Positions 63,685 through 64,000 of a stretch of DNA of 64,000 nt are shown here, piece after piece. This stretch comes from Deltaproteobacteria bacterium (lineage in GTDB: Bacteria > Myxococcota > Myxococcia > Myxococcales > Anaeromyxobacteraceae). The stretch spans positions 735,901 through 799,900 of the forward strand of contig JACRMN010000012.1 in NCBI GenBank assembly GCA_016214955.1, read 5' to 3'. A program made the translations under genes and the position numbers. Under the pieces are notes generated by a model. It was not told where the DNA came from, made no database searches, and worked only from the letters and a program-made list of their open reading frames with translations. Position 1 is the first letter of the stretch. Each line of letters starts with the position of its first letter.

Positions 63685-64000
63685 ATGTCGCTGCGGCCCG
63701 GGACCGACGAGGCGCTGGAGCGCGGGCGCGCGCTCTGGAACGCCGGCCGGTTCTACGAGGCCCACGAGGCCTGGGAGGAGGCCTGGCTCCGCGAGGAGGG
63801 CGAGGTGCGCGCGCTGCTCCAGGGGCTCATCCAGGCGGCCGCGGCCTACGTGAAGGCCCTCGACCACCTCCGCCCCGGCGGCGCCGTGAAGCTGTTCGGC
63901 TCGGCGCTCGCTCGGCTCGCCCCCCTGGGCGAGGCTCCGGCCGGCCTGGCGCTGGCGCCGTTCCGCGTCGCCCTGCAGGCGAGCCTGGCGGAGGCGCAGC
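63685..64000 (+). CDS. DUF309 domain protein, 5' part
   Basis: The start MSLRPGTDEALERGRALWNAG, followed by YEAHEAWEEAWLREEGEVRALLQGLIQAAAAYVKALDHLRPGGAVKLF, fits the small helical DUF309 family (TTHA0068-like); HExxE-type histidines and glutamates (YEAHEAWEEAW) are conserved. ATG 63685 is preferred; ATG 63673 would add four residues. The gene runs off the window at 64000. The function is unknown. Confidence 0.85.
   Translation, partial: MSLRPGTDEALERGRALWNAGRFYEAHEAWEEAWLREEGEVRALLQGLIQAAAAYVKALDHLRPGGAVKLFGSALARLAPLGEAPAGLALAPFRVALQASLAEAQ

Overview
The window is very GC-rich and reads like a chromosome segment of a myxobacterium-type deltaproteobacterium (Myxococcota), most like Anaeromyxobacter. 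The reasons are the codon use, the Cys-rich and PEGA/beta-barrel surface proteins, and the his - rpsU - yqeY - dnaG - rpoD gene neighbourhood. This placement is an inference from gene content; no database was searched.

Region 1 (1-17.4 kb): the 3' end of hisA is separated by about 10.9 kb from hisF-hisI and about 16 kb from hisE. Between hisA and hisF lie a Cache-type membrane sensor, two peptide transporters (OPT and POT families, convergent), an orphan urocanate hydratase, a zinc-ribbon/PH-like gene pair and a two-domain KaiC-family ATPase with a small partner gene. An outer-membrane protein and a paired inactive/active M16 peptidase operon sit between hisI and hisE. Region 2 (16.6-24.7 kb): the macromolecular-synthesis operon rpsU-yqeY-dnaG-rpoD, a CAU-anticodon tRNA, a coiled-coil zinc-ribbon protein, an RNase H-like protein and two tandem TauE/SafE exporters.

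Region 3 (25-39.2 kb): a REP-associated (Y1/HUH) transposase, then a minus-strand unit livK-H-M-G-F, a GntR/FCD regulator and mdcA-C-D-E-G-B-H (biotin-independent malonate decarboxylase), most genes overlapping by 4 bases. A malonyl-CoA synthetase-like ligase is divergent from livK. The cluster looks like a complete malonate uptake and breakdown system with two activation routes. Region 4 (39.2-47.2 kb): a GntR regulator divergent from an operon for a hydroxy- or sugar-acid: a D-2-hydroxyacid dehydrogenase, an IlvD/Edd dehydratase, a tripartite tricarboxylate transporter (TctC-TctB-TctA) and an enolase-superfamily enzyme.

Region 5 (47.3-51.7 kb): surface proteins (a beta-barrel with a Cys-rich neck, a lipoprotein with two PSI-like repeats, a PEGA/beta-barrel protein) and an F420/NADP-type oxidoreductase. 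Region 6 (51.7-61.6 kb): the RNase P RNA gene followed by a 9.4-kb integrated element. A 30-bp direct repeat of the rnpB 3' end brackets it (52097-52126 and 61540-61569). A tyrosine integrase lies directly inside the left end, and CTGCCCAAA-type repeats occur near both ends. The element encodes a family B DNA polymerase with protein-primed/primer-independent-type motifs, an excisionase-like HTH protein, a sigma-like regulator, small membrane proteins, unknown proteins and a Kelch lipoprotein. This combination is that of a pipolin (an integrated element built around a self-sufficient PolB) and is the main discovery candidate. Region 7 (61.6-64 kb): a DUF1428 gene, an MFS transporter and the 5' part of a DUF309 gene.
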